A stretch of DNA of 16,822 nucleotides from an uncultured Akkermansia sp. GTDB lineage: Bacteria; Verrucomicrobiota; Verrucomicrobiia; Verrucomicrobiales; Akkermansiaceae. The stretch covers positions 1 through 16,822 of the forward strand of contig CANPXA010000014.1 of assembly GCA_947585525.1 (NCBI GenBank), in the 5' to 3' direction. Within the stretch, counting starts at the first letter, position 1. The number at the start of each line of letters is the position of its first letter. Under the pieces are notes generated by a model, which saw only the letters and a program-made list of their open reading frames with translations, made no database searches and was not told the DNA's origin. Both the position numbers and the translations under genes were made by a program. Of this stretch, positions 7,338 to 13,994 are shown piece by piece.

Positions 7338-8309
7338 TCACCAATGCCACGAAAGTGAGAACACACCCATGAGCGAATTGTGTTCCTGCGTTCGATAAGT
7401 GCGGCTCATGTACAGCAGACCGGCGTAATAATCAATCCCGTGGTAAGAAACGCCGACCCCCAGTTGAGCCTCTGTTTGCCATGGCGTACGGCTGCAGGTT
7501 TGCTCAAAGTGATGAAAGACGCCTCCATCAATCGTCAGATCCCGAGCCACATATCCTCCCATTACCGATGCCAGCATAAAATACGACAACTTATCGCGCT
7601 GATACGAGGGTTTCTTGATCACGTTGATCCCAAAATTGCCCGCGCCATCGTCAGGAGTACTCATAGACGGCGGCAAGTTACGTCCCACCCGAAACACGAG
7701 TCCGACCCAGCCGGACATATCAAAGGTACCCACCGATTCCTTCACTTGGAACACCCCATCCGTCTCCCATCCGTGAGCGAGCTCGCCCTCCAAAGCCCGG
7801 ATCCGAAAATCCTGGCGCGATGTCAGCTGCACCGTCACCTCCGAGTGAATTTGATCATTCCAGCCGTACCACTTTTCCATGTGCAGCATCTCGTGCACCG
7901 CATTCTGCGTACGCTCAGCCAACGATGCGTTCCCTGTCACTCCCAATTGAAGCTCCGTCGCGCACCCCCAATTCTCTCCGCGCGCCAGATACGCCGCGCC
8001 GAGAGCCGCGTACCCACAATAGGGATGTTGCCCGGGTATGTCCCCAGACGCATGGGCTTCAGGCGTGTAAATATTCTGCATGATGCTGATGCCCCATGCG
8101 TCACCGTTCTTCAGATCCTGCGCATAATCCAACCGTGTGCCGTGCGAAAAATTGCGATCGTAACCGGAAATGGAATCGTTCTGAAATATCCCGCGAAAGT
8201 GATGCCTCGGGGTTGCATCATACCCCTCCGCTCCCGGTGGAGCTATCGGGTTGAAATACCCTGCCAGTCCCGCGACGGCAGAATAGACGATGACGGGCGT
8301 CATTCCCAT
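7338..8309 (-). CDS. lpxR: LpxR-like lipid A 3'-O-deacylase family outer membrane protein (DUF2219)
   Basis: 323 residues. The N-terminal FQNDSISGYDRNFSHGTRL (42-60) matches the family's END...GTDR.YTNG.R pattern, with Asn44 and Asp45 the likely counterparts of the catalytic Asn/Asp. AVHEMLHMEKWYGWNDQIHS (137-156) matches the VH....P.GW..Q...E motif, with His139 as the likely catalytic His. The chain alternates beta-type segments and ends in SLSWHW, an aromatic C-terminus typical of outer-membrane barrels. The family removes the 3'-acyloxyacyl chain from lipid A at the cell surface. The first 25 residues are only a weak signal peptide. Start at 8309 is supported by a promoter whose -10 ends 6 bases upstream; Met3 (8303) is an alternative. 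First gene of an operon with resB and ccsA, an unexpected pairing. Confidence 0.8.
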   Translation of the reverse strand: MGMTPVIVYSAVAGLAGYFNPIAPPGAEGYDATPRHHFRGIFQNDSISGYDRNFSHGTRLDYAQDLKNGDAWGISIMQNIYTPEAHASGDIPGQHPYCGYAALGAAYLARGENWGCATELQLGVTGNASLAERTQNAVHEMLHMEKWYGWNDQIHSEVTVQLTSRQDFRIRALEGELAHGWETDGVFQVKESVGTFDMSGWVGLVFRVGRNLPPSMSTPDDGAGNFGINVIKKPSYQRDKLSYFMLASVMGGYVARDLTIDGGVFHHFEQTCSRTPWQTEAQLGVGVSYHGIDYYAGLLYMSRTYRTQEHNSLMGVFSLSWHW

Positions 8310-8315
8310 GCCCGT

Positions 8316-8344
8316 AGCCTACTCTCCCCTGCTCTTTCCGTCAA
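8316..8344 (-). promoter_or_regulatory. Promoter of the lpxR-resB-ccsA operon
   Basis: On the minus strand, TTGACG (8344-8339), 17 bases, TAGGCT (8321-8316), then 6 bases to the ATG at 8309. It sits between the aldolase terminator and the gene. The spacing predicts a leaderless transcript. Confidence 0.55.
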
Positions 8345-8348
8345 GCTC

Positions 8349-8380
8349 AAAAAAAACGGGAGCCTCACGACTCCCGTTTT
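8349..8380 (-). terminator. Rho-independent terminator of the aldolase gene
   Basis: A perfect 10-bp stem, AAAACGGGAG (8353-8362) with CTCCCGTTTT (8371-8380) and loop CCTCACGA, begins 19 bases after the aldolase stop. Read on the minus strand it runs into a stretch of eight T. It insulates the downstream lpxR operon, whose -35 box starts 4 bases further on. Confidence 0.9.
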
Positions 8381-8399
8381 CTGACACTTGTTGTACCCT

Positions 8400-9425
8400 T
8401 CAGATCTTACCGAAGAGAGTCTTGCCCTCGGAAAGCAAATCCGACGTAGCAACCTTCAGGCGGTCACAGATACCTTGCTCGCCCTTCTTCAGGTATGAGC
8501 GAGGATCGTACACCTTCTTGTTGCCCACCTCGCCATCCACCTTCAGCATGCCGTCGATATTTTGGCACATATGGAGGACGATGGGCTTCGAGAAGGCATA
8601 CTGCGTGTCCGTGTCGATGTTCATCTTCACCACGCCGTAAGAGATCGCCTCTCGAATGTCGCAGAGATCCGATCCGGAGCCACCGTGGAACACCAGACGC
8701 ATATCCTTGCCATGCTTGTCCATCACCGCTTTCTGCCCATCACGCAAAATCTTCGGCTCCAATTTGACCGCACCCGGCTTGTACACGCCGTGCACATTAC
8801 CGAACGTCGCAGCGAGCATGAACTCGCCCAGCCCGTTGAGGGTCTCATAAGTGAGCAACATATCCTCCGGGGAGGTGTAAAGCTTGGCAGCATGCTGCCC
8901 GCTGTTGTCCACACCATCCTCCTCGCCGCCCACAACGCCGATCTCAATCTCCAGCACGATACCAACCTCAGCGCACTCCTTGAGCATCTGCTTGGAAATC
9001 TTCAAGTTCTCTGCCATCGGCAGTGCACTTGCATCGAGCATGTGCGAGTTGAACAACGGACCTTTACCTTCCGCTATACGTCTCTTCGATTCCGCGATCA
9101 ACGGGCGGAGGAAACTGTCGATTTTATCCGCCTGGCAATGGTCCGTATGGAGAGCTACAAGCACATCATACTTTTCCGCCAAACGGTGTACCGCCTCAGC
9201 CAGGACAATGGCTCCGGTCGCTGAATCCTTCACCGCCGTCCCGGATGCAAACTGTCCGCCGCCAAGCGATATCTGGATGATCCCGTCCGACTTCGCCTCG
9301 GCAAATGCTTTCAGCGCGCCGTTGATCACTTCAATTGTCGTCACATTCACGGCCGGATAGGCGTAGCCTTTCTCCTTTGCCGTGTTGAGCATCTTGATGT
9401 ATTGTTCTTGTGTTGGTACTGGCAT
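8400..9425 (-). CDS. fbaA: Class II fructose-bisphosphate aldolase
   Basis: 341 residues. It cleaves fructose 1,6-bisphosphate to dihydroxyacetone phosphate and glyceraldehyde 3-phosphate in cytosolic glycolysis, and runs in reverse in gluconeogenesis. All zinc-site elements are visible: ALHTDHC (Asp95 and His96), TFGNVHGVYKPG (His212) and VFHGGSGS (His247). The phosphate-binding MNIDTDTQYA is at about 268-277, and the flexible-loop region EIGVVGGEEDGVD is near 161-173. It fits the long E. coli FbaA-type (class IIA), slightly shorter than the usual 350-360 residues. The frame extends upstream to a GTG at 9485, but Met at 9425 (MPVPTQEQYIKML) matches the family N-terminus and leaves a leader of about 55 bases. 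Single-gene unit with its own promoter and terminator. Confidence 0.96.
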   Translation of the reverse strand: MPVPTQEQYIKMLNTAKEKGYAYPAVNVTTIEVINGALKAFAEAKSDGIIQISLGGGQFASGTAVKDSATGAIVLAEAVHRLAEKYDVLVALHTDHCQADKIDSFLRPLIAESKRRIAEGKGPLFNSHMLDASALPMAENLKISKQMLKECAEVGIVLEIEIGVVGGEEDGVDNSGQHAAKLYTSPEDMLLTYETLNGLGEFMLAATFGNVHGVYKPGAVKLEPKILRDGQKAVMDKHGKDMRLVFHGGSGSDLCDIREAISYGVVKMNIDTDTQYAFSKPIVLHMCQNIDGMLKVDGEVGNKKVYDPRSYLKKGEQGICDRLKVATSDLLSEGKTLFGKI

Positions 9426-9487
9426 GGTACTTCTTTTTATGGTTGGAAATTGTGCGTTCTCCCCGCATGGGGCCCCGCTCGGCACGC

Positions 9488-9516
9488 ATCATACCACACC
9501 TCCCCACCACACGCAA
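9488..9516 (-). promoter_or_regulatory. Promoter of the aldolase gene
   Basis: On the minus strand TTGCGT (9516-9511), 17 G-rich bases, TATGAT (9493-9488). The predicted start is near 9481, giving a 5' leader of about 55 bases, unlike the leaderless neighbours. The leader contains a GC-rich palindrome (CCCC/GGGG at 9461-9472, alternative GGGGCCCC at 9469-9476). Confidence 0.6.
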
Positions 9517-9570
9517 GCACAATCAATAACCTGCCAGGGCAATGTGGATCGCAAAATTAAATGCAAAAGG

Positions 9571-9598
9571 TTCTTGGCACGAAAAAGGGTGCCAAGAA
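9571..9598. repeat. Perfect inverted repeat, 10-bp stem, possible operator
   Basis: TTCTTGGCAC (9571-9580), loop GAAAAAGG, GTGCCAAGAA (9589-9598). No T-tract follows on the plus strand, so it is not a standard terminator in that direction. Its right arm coincides with the -35 box of a candidate promoter, so it could be a repressor-binding palindrome. Confidence 0.65.
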
Positions 9599-9617
9599 GT
9601 TCAAAGTATGCTAGAGT
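9589..9617 (+). promoter_or_regulatory. Candidate promoter overlapping the palindrome
   Basis: GTGCCA (9589-9594, one base off the local TTGCCA type), a 17-base spacer, then TAGAGT (9612-9617). The -35 lies wholly in the right arm of the inverted repeat. If real, transcription would start near 9624, about 20 bases before a GTG-started 25-residue reading frame. Confidence 0.3.
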
Positions 9618-9644
9618 CATTTCTCTACAACAAACCCAGACACT

Positions 9645-9722
9645 GTGAATCAAGACACCCAAACACATTGTAACTCCGTTGCCCGAAAAGGCAAGCATAT
9701 TACCTCACACGCGGCTCCATAA
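9645..9722 (+). CDS. Possible 25-residue peptide, GTG start
   Basis: A short frame from GTG at 9645 to TAA at 9722 encodes a polar, basic peptide ending in SHAAP, with four His, one Cys and several Lys/Arg. It has no Shine-Dalgarno and no recognised family. The only support is its position about 20 bases after a candidate promoter start. It may be a leader peptide, a gene remnant or chance. Confidence 0.12.
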   Translation: MNQDTQTHCNSVARKGKHITSHAAP

Positions 9723-9858
9723 AATCTCTTCTGGGCTCATTCAACTCATTCCCCATACGATTTCCACGGATGGAATTTTCCTATGGCCTCAACTCTTTCT
9801 GTCATATGTTGCATTTATTCTTGCAATCCACATTGCCCTGAAGTGGAGGGAAATACAC

Positions 9859-9888
9859 TTGACGCCCATGGGTTGAATGGCGTAGAAT
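9859..9888 (+). promoter_or_regulatory. Promoter of the glycosyltransferase gene
   Basis: TTGACG (9859-9864), 18 bases ending in GGCG, TAGAAT (9883-9888). The predicted start near 9895 gives a leader of about 19 bases containing GAGGGAA before the ATG at 9914. The ATG at 9887 overlaps the -10 and cannot be used from this promoter. Confidence 0.6.
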
Positions 9889-9913
9889 GAGGTACCTCGT
9901 CGAGGGAATTCAT

Positions 9914-10669
9914 ATGCAAAAGGCGCAAAAAAATATCGTATGTCTTAAGTGGGGAACAAGATATCCAGCTGAATACACAAACAGGCTTTATCGATCGGTC
10001 AAACGGCATCTGTCGCAACCGTTTCGTTTTGTCTGTGTGACGGATAATCCGCAAGGATTAGAGGAAGGAGTAGAAGCGGTTGAAATCGCGGAAAATCCGG
10101 GATATAGTGCAGACCAATGGCCAAATATATTTATCAAGTTATGCTTGTTTAAGGAGGGGTTTGCAAATTTAGTGGGGCCGACCCTCTTTTTCGATGTGGA
10201 TGTGGTGATCATGAAAGATTTGGATTGTTTTTTTGATTACATGCCCGGGAAGAACTGTATCATTCACAACTGGCTGCCATGGCGTAAAACTTTATTTCGC
10301 GGATTGCCACACATAGGCAACTCATCCCTCTTTCGATTCGAAGCCGGCAAATCTGGTTACATCTATGATACTTTCATACGCGAATTCCAGCAGGCGAATG
10401 ACCGCTCGCTATACTCCACAGAGCAAGCCTTCTTGACTCACGCAATGAAGGAAGTCCATTGGTGGCCCAAAGAGTGGGTACTCAGCTTTAAACGCCATTG
10501 CATCCCCTCTTTCCCCATGAATCTCCTGCGCACCCCCCAAAAACCCGATACAAAGGTCCTCGTCTTTCACGGTCTGCCCGACCCTGATCAAGCCCTTGAG
10601 GGATTTAGCGACGGTGTGTTGCACCACCGCTCCCTTCCCGCCCCTTGGATTGCCGACTACTGGCACTGA
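9914..10669 (+). CDS. Putative glycosyltransferase (GT-A type, DxD motif)
   Basis: 251 residues from the ATG at 9914 (MQKAQKNIVCLKWGTRYPAE). The order KWGTRYP...YVNRLY-like...RFVCVTD, then LFFDVDVVI with the metal-binding DVD at about 101-103, then HIGNSSLFRFEAG, EQAFLTH, WPKEWVLSFKRHCIP and LVFHGLPDPD, matches a widespread but poorly characterised bacterial glycosyltransferase-like family. The DxD motif would bind the sugar nucleotide through a divalent metal. There are no membrane segments, so it is probably cytosolic and acts on LPS or another surface glycan; the acceptor cannot be told. The gene stands alone with its own promoter and is clearly lower in G+C than its neighbours, consistent with acquisition. 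Start chosen by promoter position and the GAGGGAA 7 bases upstream; the frame opens at 9887. Confidence 0.75.
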   Translation: MQKAQKNIVCLKWGTRYPAEYTNRLYRSVKRHLSQPFRFVCVTDNPQGLEEGVEAVEIAENPGYSADQWPNIFIKLCLFKEGFANLVGPTLFFDVDVVIMKDLDCFFDYMPGKNCIIHNWLPWRKTLFRGLPHIGNSSLFRFEAGKSGYIYDTFIREFQQANDRSLYSTEQAFLTHAMKEVHWWPKEWVLSFKRHCIPSFPMNLLRTPQKPDTKVLVFHGLPDPDQALEGFSDGVLHHRSLPAPWIADYWH

Positions 10670-10819
10670 AACCCGAAATATCACTTACCGTTCCTGAAAT
10701 TGTACCTTAAAGCCGCTAGTAAATTCCACGCACAGAGAGCATTGATCCGAATCACCAACCGTGAATCATTCACCATCTAATTGAGGATCGGGAATAACAG
10801 GGCGAAGAACTTCGTAAAC

Positions 10820-10836
10820 AAGAGTTCCAGACTCTT
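10820..10836 (-). terminator. Weak hairpin at the menA stop
   Basis: AAGAGT (10820-10825), loop TCCAG, ACTCTT (10831-10836), followed on the minus strand by GTTTACG. The stem is only 6 bp and overlaps the stop codon, so it is at best a weak terminator. The 166 bases between the glycosyltransferase and menA hold nothing else I can support. Confidence 0.25.
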
Positions 10837-11747
10837 TACCCGATGCTCACGGCGAGGACGTAGAGGATGGCATGGAGAGAGGCGAGACCGAGCAACGCAT
10901 TCATGCGCTTGTCAGCAGGTGTGCGCATCAGCCCGTGCATGAGAAATCCTCCTACAAGCAGAGCCGCGAGCCAACACCAATTCCATCCCACCCCGGGAAG
11001 CACCTCCGCCAGATGCCGAACCACAGCATACGGCGCCACCAGAAACGCCATCGCCAGTCCACGCGCTCTCCTATCCCCCAACCGAACGGCCAAAGTGCGC
11101 TTGCCGGTCGTTGAATCTTCCGCCCGATCGCGTATATTGTTCACTTCGATGAGCACACAGGAGAGCAGACCGCAGATGGTGCCGAGCATGAACGCAGCGG
11201 CGTAGATGGGCGTATATTCCTCCTGCCAGCCAATCTGCACATACACCGTTCCCATTACCGCCACCAAACCAAAAAACAACAGCACGAAGAGCTCTCCCAA
11301 CCCGTGGTATGCTAGGGGAAACGGACCTCCCGTGTACAGATATGCACACAACAAACACGGCAATCCGATAGCTACAATTCCCCAACCCTGCGCCGAAATC
11401 AACGGGATGGCCGCCACCGCCGCCAGAACCATGAAGCAAAGCGCCCAACACTTCACCGCGAAGCCGTTCATGCGCCCCCCTGCTGTAATGCGCATCGGTC
11501 CCTGCCGACGTTGTGTATCAGCGTGCCTCCCCGCATCCAGCGCATCGTTGAAGAGGTTGCAGGCTATCTGGATGCATGCGCAACTGAGCGCGGTGTAAAT
11601 AGCCAGGGAGCCATCGAGTCGGACGGTCTGATCAACCCCGACAGCACTAAAGTGGCTCACCACCGTGCAGCCGGCCCATACGGCCACCAACCCGGCGGGG
11701 AGTGTCTTCGGACGGGCTGCTAAAAAGATGGATGAAAGAGTGTTCAT
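10836..11747 (-). CDS. menA: 1,4-dihydroxy-2-naphthoate polyprenyltransferase (MenA)
   Basis: 303 residues, UbiA superfamily integral membrane protein. The first prenyl-diphosphate/Mg motif is NLFNDALD (64-71), followed by GPMRITAGG in place of the family's GPPRAVQSG. The second is NNIRDRAEDSTTGKRTLAVR (203-222), the MenA form of RDIE.D...GKRTL. YTGGPFPLAYHGLGE (138-152) is also typical of MenA. The enzyme joins DHNA to a polyprenyl chain to make demethylmenaquinone at the inner membrane. The frame extends upstream to 11930, but the ATG at 11747 overlaps the previous stop as TAATG and begins right at the family N-terminus (AARPKTLPA), so I use it. No Shine-Dalgarno is seen; translation is probably coupled. 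Last gene of the pyrC operon. Confidence 0.93.
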   Translation of the reverse strand: MNTLSSIFLAARPKTLPAGLVAVWAGCTVVSHFSAVGVDQTVRLDGSLAIYTALSCACIQIACNLFNDALDAGRHADTQRRQGPMRITAGGRMNGFAVKCWALCFMVLAAVAAIPLISAQGWGIVAIGLPCLLCAYLYTGGPFPLAYHGLGELFVLLFFGLVAVMGTVYVQIGWQEEYTPIYAAAFMLGTICGLLSCVLIEVNNIRDRAEDSTTGKRTLAVRLGDRRARGLAMAFLVAPYAVVRHLAEVLPGVGWNWCWLAALLVGGFLMHGLMRTPADKRMNALLGLASLHAILYVLAVSIG

Positions 11748-12043
11748 TATTTTTTGCGAGGATAGTGACGAAAACCTCCGCGAGCCTCGCGTGCCGGATC
11801 GAAGAGGCGGTCGAGTCCGCTGTTTTTGATGAGGAGAGTCTGTTGCATGAGATACCCGAGTTTGCCGTGAGGCCACCCGCGCTGCGCAAACCAGTCGAGG
11901 TATTCGTTTGGCAAGTCGCTGATAGGACACCCTCTTGGGGGAAAATTCTTCGGTCCGTACATCCCGAAAGGCATAAAGGTCTCCGCTATATTTCTGAGCA
12001 ATTCTTGCAGCTCCTCAGCGGTCGGTATGCTTGCTTCTTCCAT
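11747..12043 (-). CDS. DUF3820 family small protein
   Basis: 98 residues. The core FMPFGMYGPKNF followed by ISDLPNEYLDWFAQRGWP and GKLGYLM matches the DUF3820 pattern (MPFGKYKG...L.DLP..YL.WF...G.P.GKLG), a family sometimes labelled 'putative quorum-sensing-regulated virulence factor'; the biochemical role is unknown. It has no signal peptide or membrane segment and is probably cytosolic. GAGAGGAA lies about 10 bases before the ATG; it starts 6 bases after pyrC ends and its stop overlaps the menA start by one base. It has an extra PPRG insert in the loop after the first motif. Confidence 0.8.
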   Translation of the reverse strand: MEEASIPTAEELQELLRNIAETFMPFGMYGPKNFPPRGCPISDLPNEYLDWFAQRGWPHGKLGYLMQQTLLIKNSGLDRLFDPAREARGGFRHYPRKK

Positions 12044-12049
12044 AGCGGT

Positions 12050-13069
12050 TCATTCCTCTCGCCCCACCACACTCCATCCCAAATTCTCCCCTGCATCCAT
12101 CGGCACAACCTTCTGTCCATACCCTCGATAACACTCCGGCACCGCCATCACCTCATCCCTCAGGACCACCACCTTCCCCGGCACCTTTAATCCGTATATG
12201 CGGCGCGCGTTATCACTCACAAATGCTTGCAGCTTCTCCAAAGCCCCGTGCTGAGCAAAGAGTTGCGCAAGCCTTGGCAAGGCAACCGGCGCACTGAAGA
12301 TACCTGCCGCACATCCGCAACACTCCTTTGCTTCTTGCGGATGGGGTGCTGAGTCGCTCCCAAACATGACCTTTTCGCTCCCCCCTAAAGCAGCGGCCAA
12401 CAAAGCTTCCCTGTCCGCCTCCCTTTTTGCTATCGGCTTGCAGAAAAGGTGGGGGTTCAGTTTGCCTCCCACCACATCGTCCAGCGTGAGCAACAGGTGG
12501 TGCAGCGTTATGGTGGCGCAGAGATTCTCGTACTCCTCCAGCAGTTTGAGAGAAGCCGAAGTCGAGATATGCTCCATACAGACACGCAACCTCGGGTATT
12601 TTTCGGCCAACGCGCGGTATGCCGGCAGGAACTCCTCCTCCCGATCCAGGACAAAACCATGAGTCTCGCCATGCACCAAGAGAGGGATCCCCAGCTCCTC
12701 CATCACGCGCAGCGTGGACTCGGCTGCCAGCACGTCACTCACGCCGGCATCGCTGTTCGTCGTGACCCCGGCCGGATAGAGTTTGATTCCAAAGAACCCC
12801 GGGGTTTCCTTTGCTCTTCGCAACTCCTCTTCACCGTACTCTCGGAAAAATAACGTCATCAACGGGAGAAAATTCTGTTTCCCCATCGCCTCCCGTACTC
12901 GCCCCTCGTACTTCTTCATAGCCTCGACATCCGCCACCGGGGGCACCAAATTGGGCATCACCACGGCTCCCGCAAAATATGCTGCACTCAGAGGAGTCAC
13001 CAACCTCATCATCTCACCATCTCTCACATGCAGATGCATGTCAAGCGGCGATGTAATTCTCACTTCCAT
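12050..13069 (-). CDS. pyrC: Dihydroorotase, class II (PyrC)
   Basis: 339 residues. It catalyses the reversible cyclisation of carbamoyl-aspartate to dihydroorotate, the third step of pyrimidine synthesis, in the cytosol. The binuclear zinc site is complete: DMHLHVRD (His12, His14), GIKLYPAG (Lys96, the residue carboxylated in this family), LVHGE (His133), CMEHIST (His167) and FGSDSAPH (Asp239). Length and motif spacing fit the E. coli PyrC class rather than the longer class I enzymes. The start is fixed by a strong promoter whose -10 ends 6 bases before the ATG, predicting leaderless translation. First gene of a tight operon with a DUF3820 gene and menA. Confidence 0.96.
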   Translation of the reverse strand: MEVRITSPLDMHLHVRDGEMMRLVTPLSAAYFAGAVVMPNLVPPVADVEAMKKYEGRVREAMGKQNFLPLMTLFFREYGEEELRRAKETPGFFGIKLYPAGVTTNSDAGVSDVLAAESTLRVMEELGIPLLVHGETHGFVLDREEEFLPAYRALAEKYPRLRVCMEHISTSASLKLLEEYENLCATITLHHLLLTLDDVVGGKLNPHLFCKPIAKREADREALLAAALGGSEKVMFGSDSAPHPQEAKECCGCAAGIFSAPVALPRLAQLFAQHGALEKLQAFVSDNARRIYGLKVPGKVVVLRDEVMAVPECYRGYGQKVVPMDAGENLGWSVVGREE

Positions 13070-13075
13070 GCCCTC

Positions 13076-13105
13076 ATCCTACCACAAACAGACTCCCCAT
13101 GACAA
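13076..13105 (-). promoter_or_regulatory. Promoter of the pyrC operon
   Basis: On the minus strand TTGTCA (13105-13100), 18 bases ending in TGTGG, TAGGAT (13081-13076), then 6 bases (GAGGGC) to the ATG at 13069. The transcript should begin at or next to the start codon. Confidence 0.65.
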
Positions 13106-13274
13106 GCGCGGAAATTCAAAGTCCTTCGACGGTTCGTACCGGTAGGAAGGCGACCAACGCCGGGATCTGACGTACCTACGGACATCTTATGATTGAGACC
13201 CGCTTAATAACTGACCAACTCGTGGACACGGAGCCCTCGCGAGACAAATTTTCCAATAGGATTGCGGTGGATGC

Positions 13275-13304
13275 TTGCCATGGAGGGGGATGGTGTGGTA
13301 GAAT
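13275..13304 (+). promoter_or_regulatory. Promoter of the M23 peptidase-nadD operon
   Basis: TTGCCA (13275-13280), 18 G-rich bases ending in TGTGG, TAGAAT (13299-13304), then 6 bases (GAGCGT) to the ATG at 13311. It has the same geometry as the pyrC promoter on the other side of the 241-base divergent gap. I see nothing else in that gap. Confidence 0.65.
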
Positions 13305-13310
13305 GAGCGT

Positions 13311-13994
13311 ATGCGGCGTATCGTGCAGACAGTGATGATAACTGCAGTGGCTCTGCTATGGGGCACTGTCGGGGAGGTGTATGGGGTAACGATGGCGAAG
13401 CAATCTGCAGATGGGAAGTGGGCGATGGTTCCGCTGGCAGACGGGTTTGATTATCCGGTAGGCAAGCCGAATGGGGAAGGTTATTACAAATCGCGCGGAC
13501 TGAGGCTCAACATACCGAGGCACATGGGAGAGGATTGGAATGGCAACGGAGGAGGCAACTCCGACAAAGGAGACCCCGTGTACACGGTTGGAACAGGGCT
13601 GGTCACCTATGCCTCAGATGCGCGAGGAAGATGGGGTAAGGTTGTGATTGTAAGACACGCGTTCAGAGAGCCGAAAACAGGAAAGGTGCTTTGCTGTCAG
13701 ACCTTGTATGGGCACCTGGATCGGATTGATGTGCGCCTCGGCCAGATTGTAAGGCGCGGGGATCAGATAGGAACTATCGGCACGAACAGGGGGATGTACC
13801 CGGCACACCTGCACACGGAACTACACTTCAATGTGCTCGTGAACTGCGGGCAACAGGGAATACCTAAGACAGCGCGCAATTACGGACATCTCACGCGTTT
13901 CATCGAGCACTACCGGCGGCTCACGCCGGAAAGCAAGGAGGTTCGTCTTCCGATAGGATGTTTCCTGCCGTATAAAGACACGGAGGGATTGTGA
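13311..13994 (+). CDS. M23 family metallopeptidase (peptidoglycan endopeptidase-like), secreted
   Basis: 227 residues. An N-terminal signal peptide (RR, then VMITAVALLWGTVGEVYG, with likely cleavage near residue 25) sends it out of the cytoplasm. The M23 (LytM-type) zinc site is visible: His71 and Asp75 in HMGEDWNG, His135 in LYGHLD, and the HxH pair His166/His168 in AHLHTE. The family usually cuts peptide cross-links in peptidoglycan; some members are inactive regulators, but here the ligands are intact. There is no LysM, SH3 or coiled-coil domain, so it is a minimal catalytic form. The start is defined by a promoter ending 6 bases upstream. Its stop overlaps the nadD start (TGATG), so the two are co-expressed. 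Confidence 0.87.
   Translation: MRRIVQTVMITAVALLWGTVGEVYGVTMAKQSADGKWAMVPLADGFDYPVGKPNGEGYYKSRGLRLNIPRHMGEDWNGNGGGNSDKGDPVYTVGTGLVTYASDARGRWGKVVIVRHAFREPKTGKVLCCQTLYGHLDRIDVRLGQIVRRGDQIGTIGTNRGMYPAHLHTELHFNVLVNCGQQGIPKTARNYGHLTRFIEHYRRLTPESKEVRLPIGCFLPYKDTEGL

Larger units (their letters stand above)
9426..9913. other. 488-base intergenic stretch between aldolase and glycosyltransferase
   Basis: It holds the aldolase leader and promoter (9426-9516), a perfect palindrome (9571-9598) overlapping a possible plus-strand promoter (9589-9617), a possible 25-residue peptide (9645-9722), and the glycosyltransferase promoter (9859-9888). I see nothing interpretable in 9723-9858. The stretch is richer in A+T than the housekeeping genes. 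Confidence 0.6.

Noticed and set aside
7380..8384. 334-codon plus-strand open frame
   Set aside because: It is antisense to the lpxR-like gene, which has family motifs, a promoter and operon context; the antisense product shows no recognisable domain.
9679..9876. 65-codon plus-strand frame with a TTG start and one hydrophobic stretch
   Set aside because: No promoter or Shine-Dalgarno fits, the start codon is weak, and it ends at the glycosyltransferase promoter; probably chance in A+T-rich DNA.
9887..9913. Upstream ATG for the glycosyltransferase
   Set aside because: It overlaps the -10 box (9883-9888); the ATG at 9914 has GAGGGAA at a proper distance and fits the family N-terminus.
13070..13310. 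tRNA or small RNA gene in the pyrC/M23 divergent gap
   Set aside because: I found no cloverleaf and no strong hairpin with a T-tract; only the two divergent promoters are supported.
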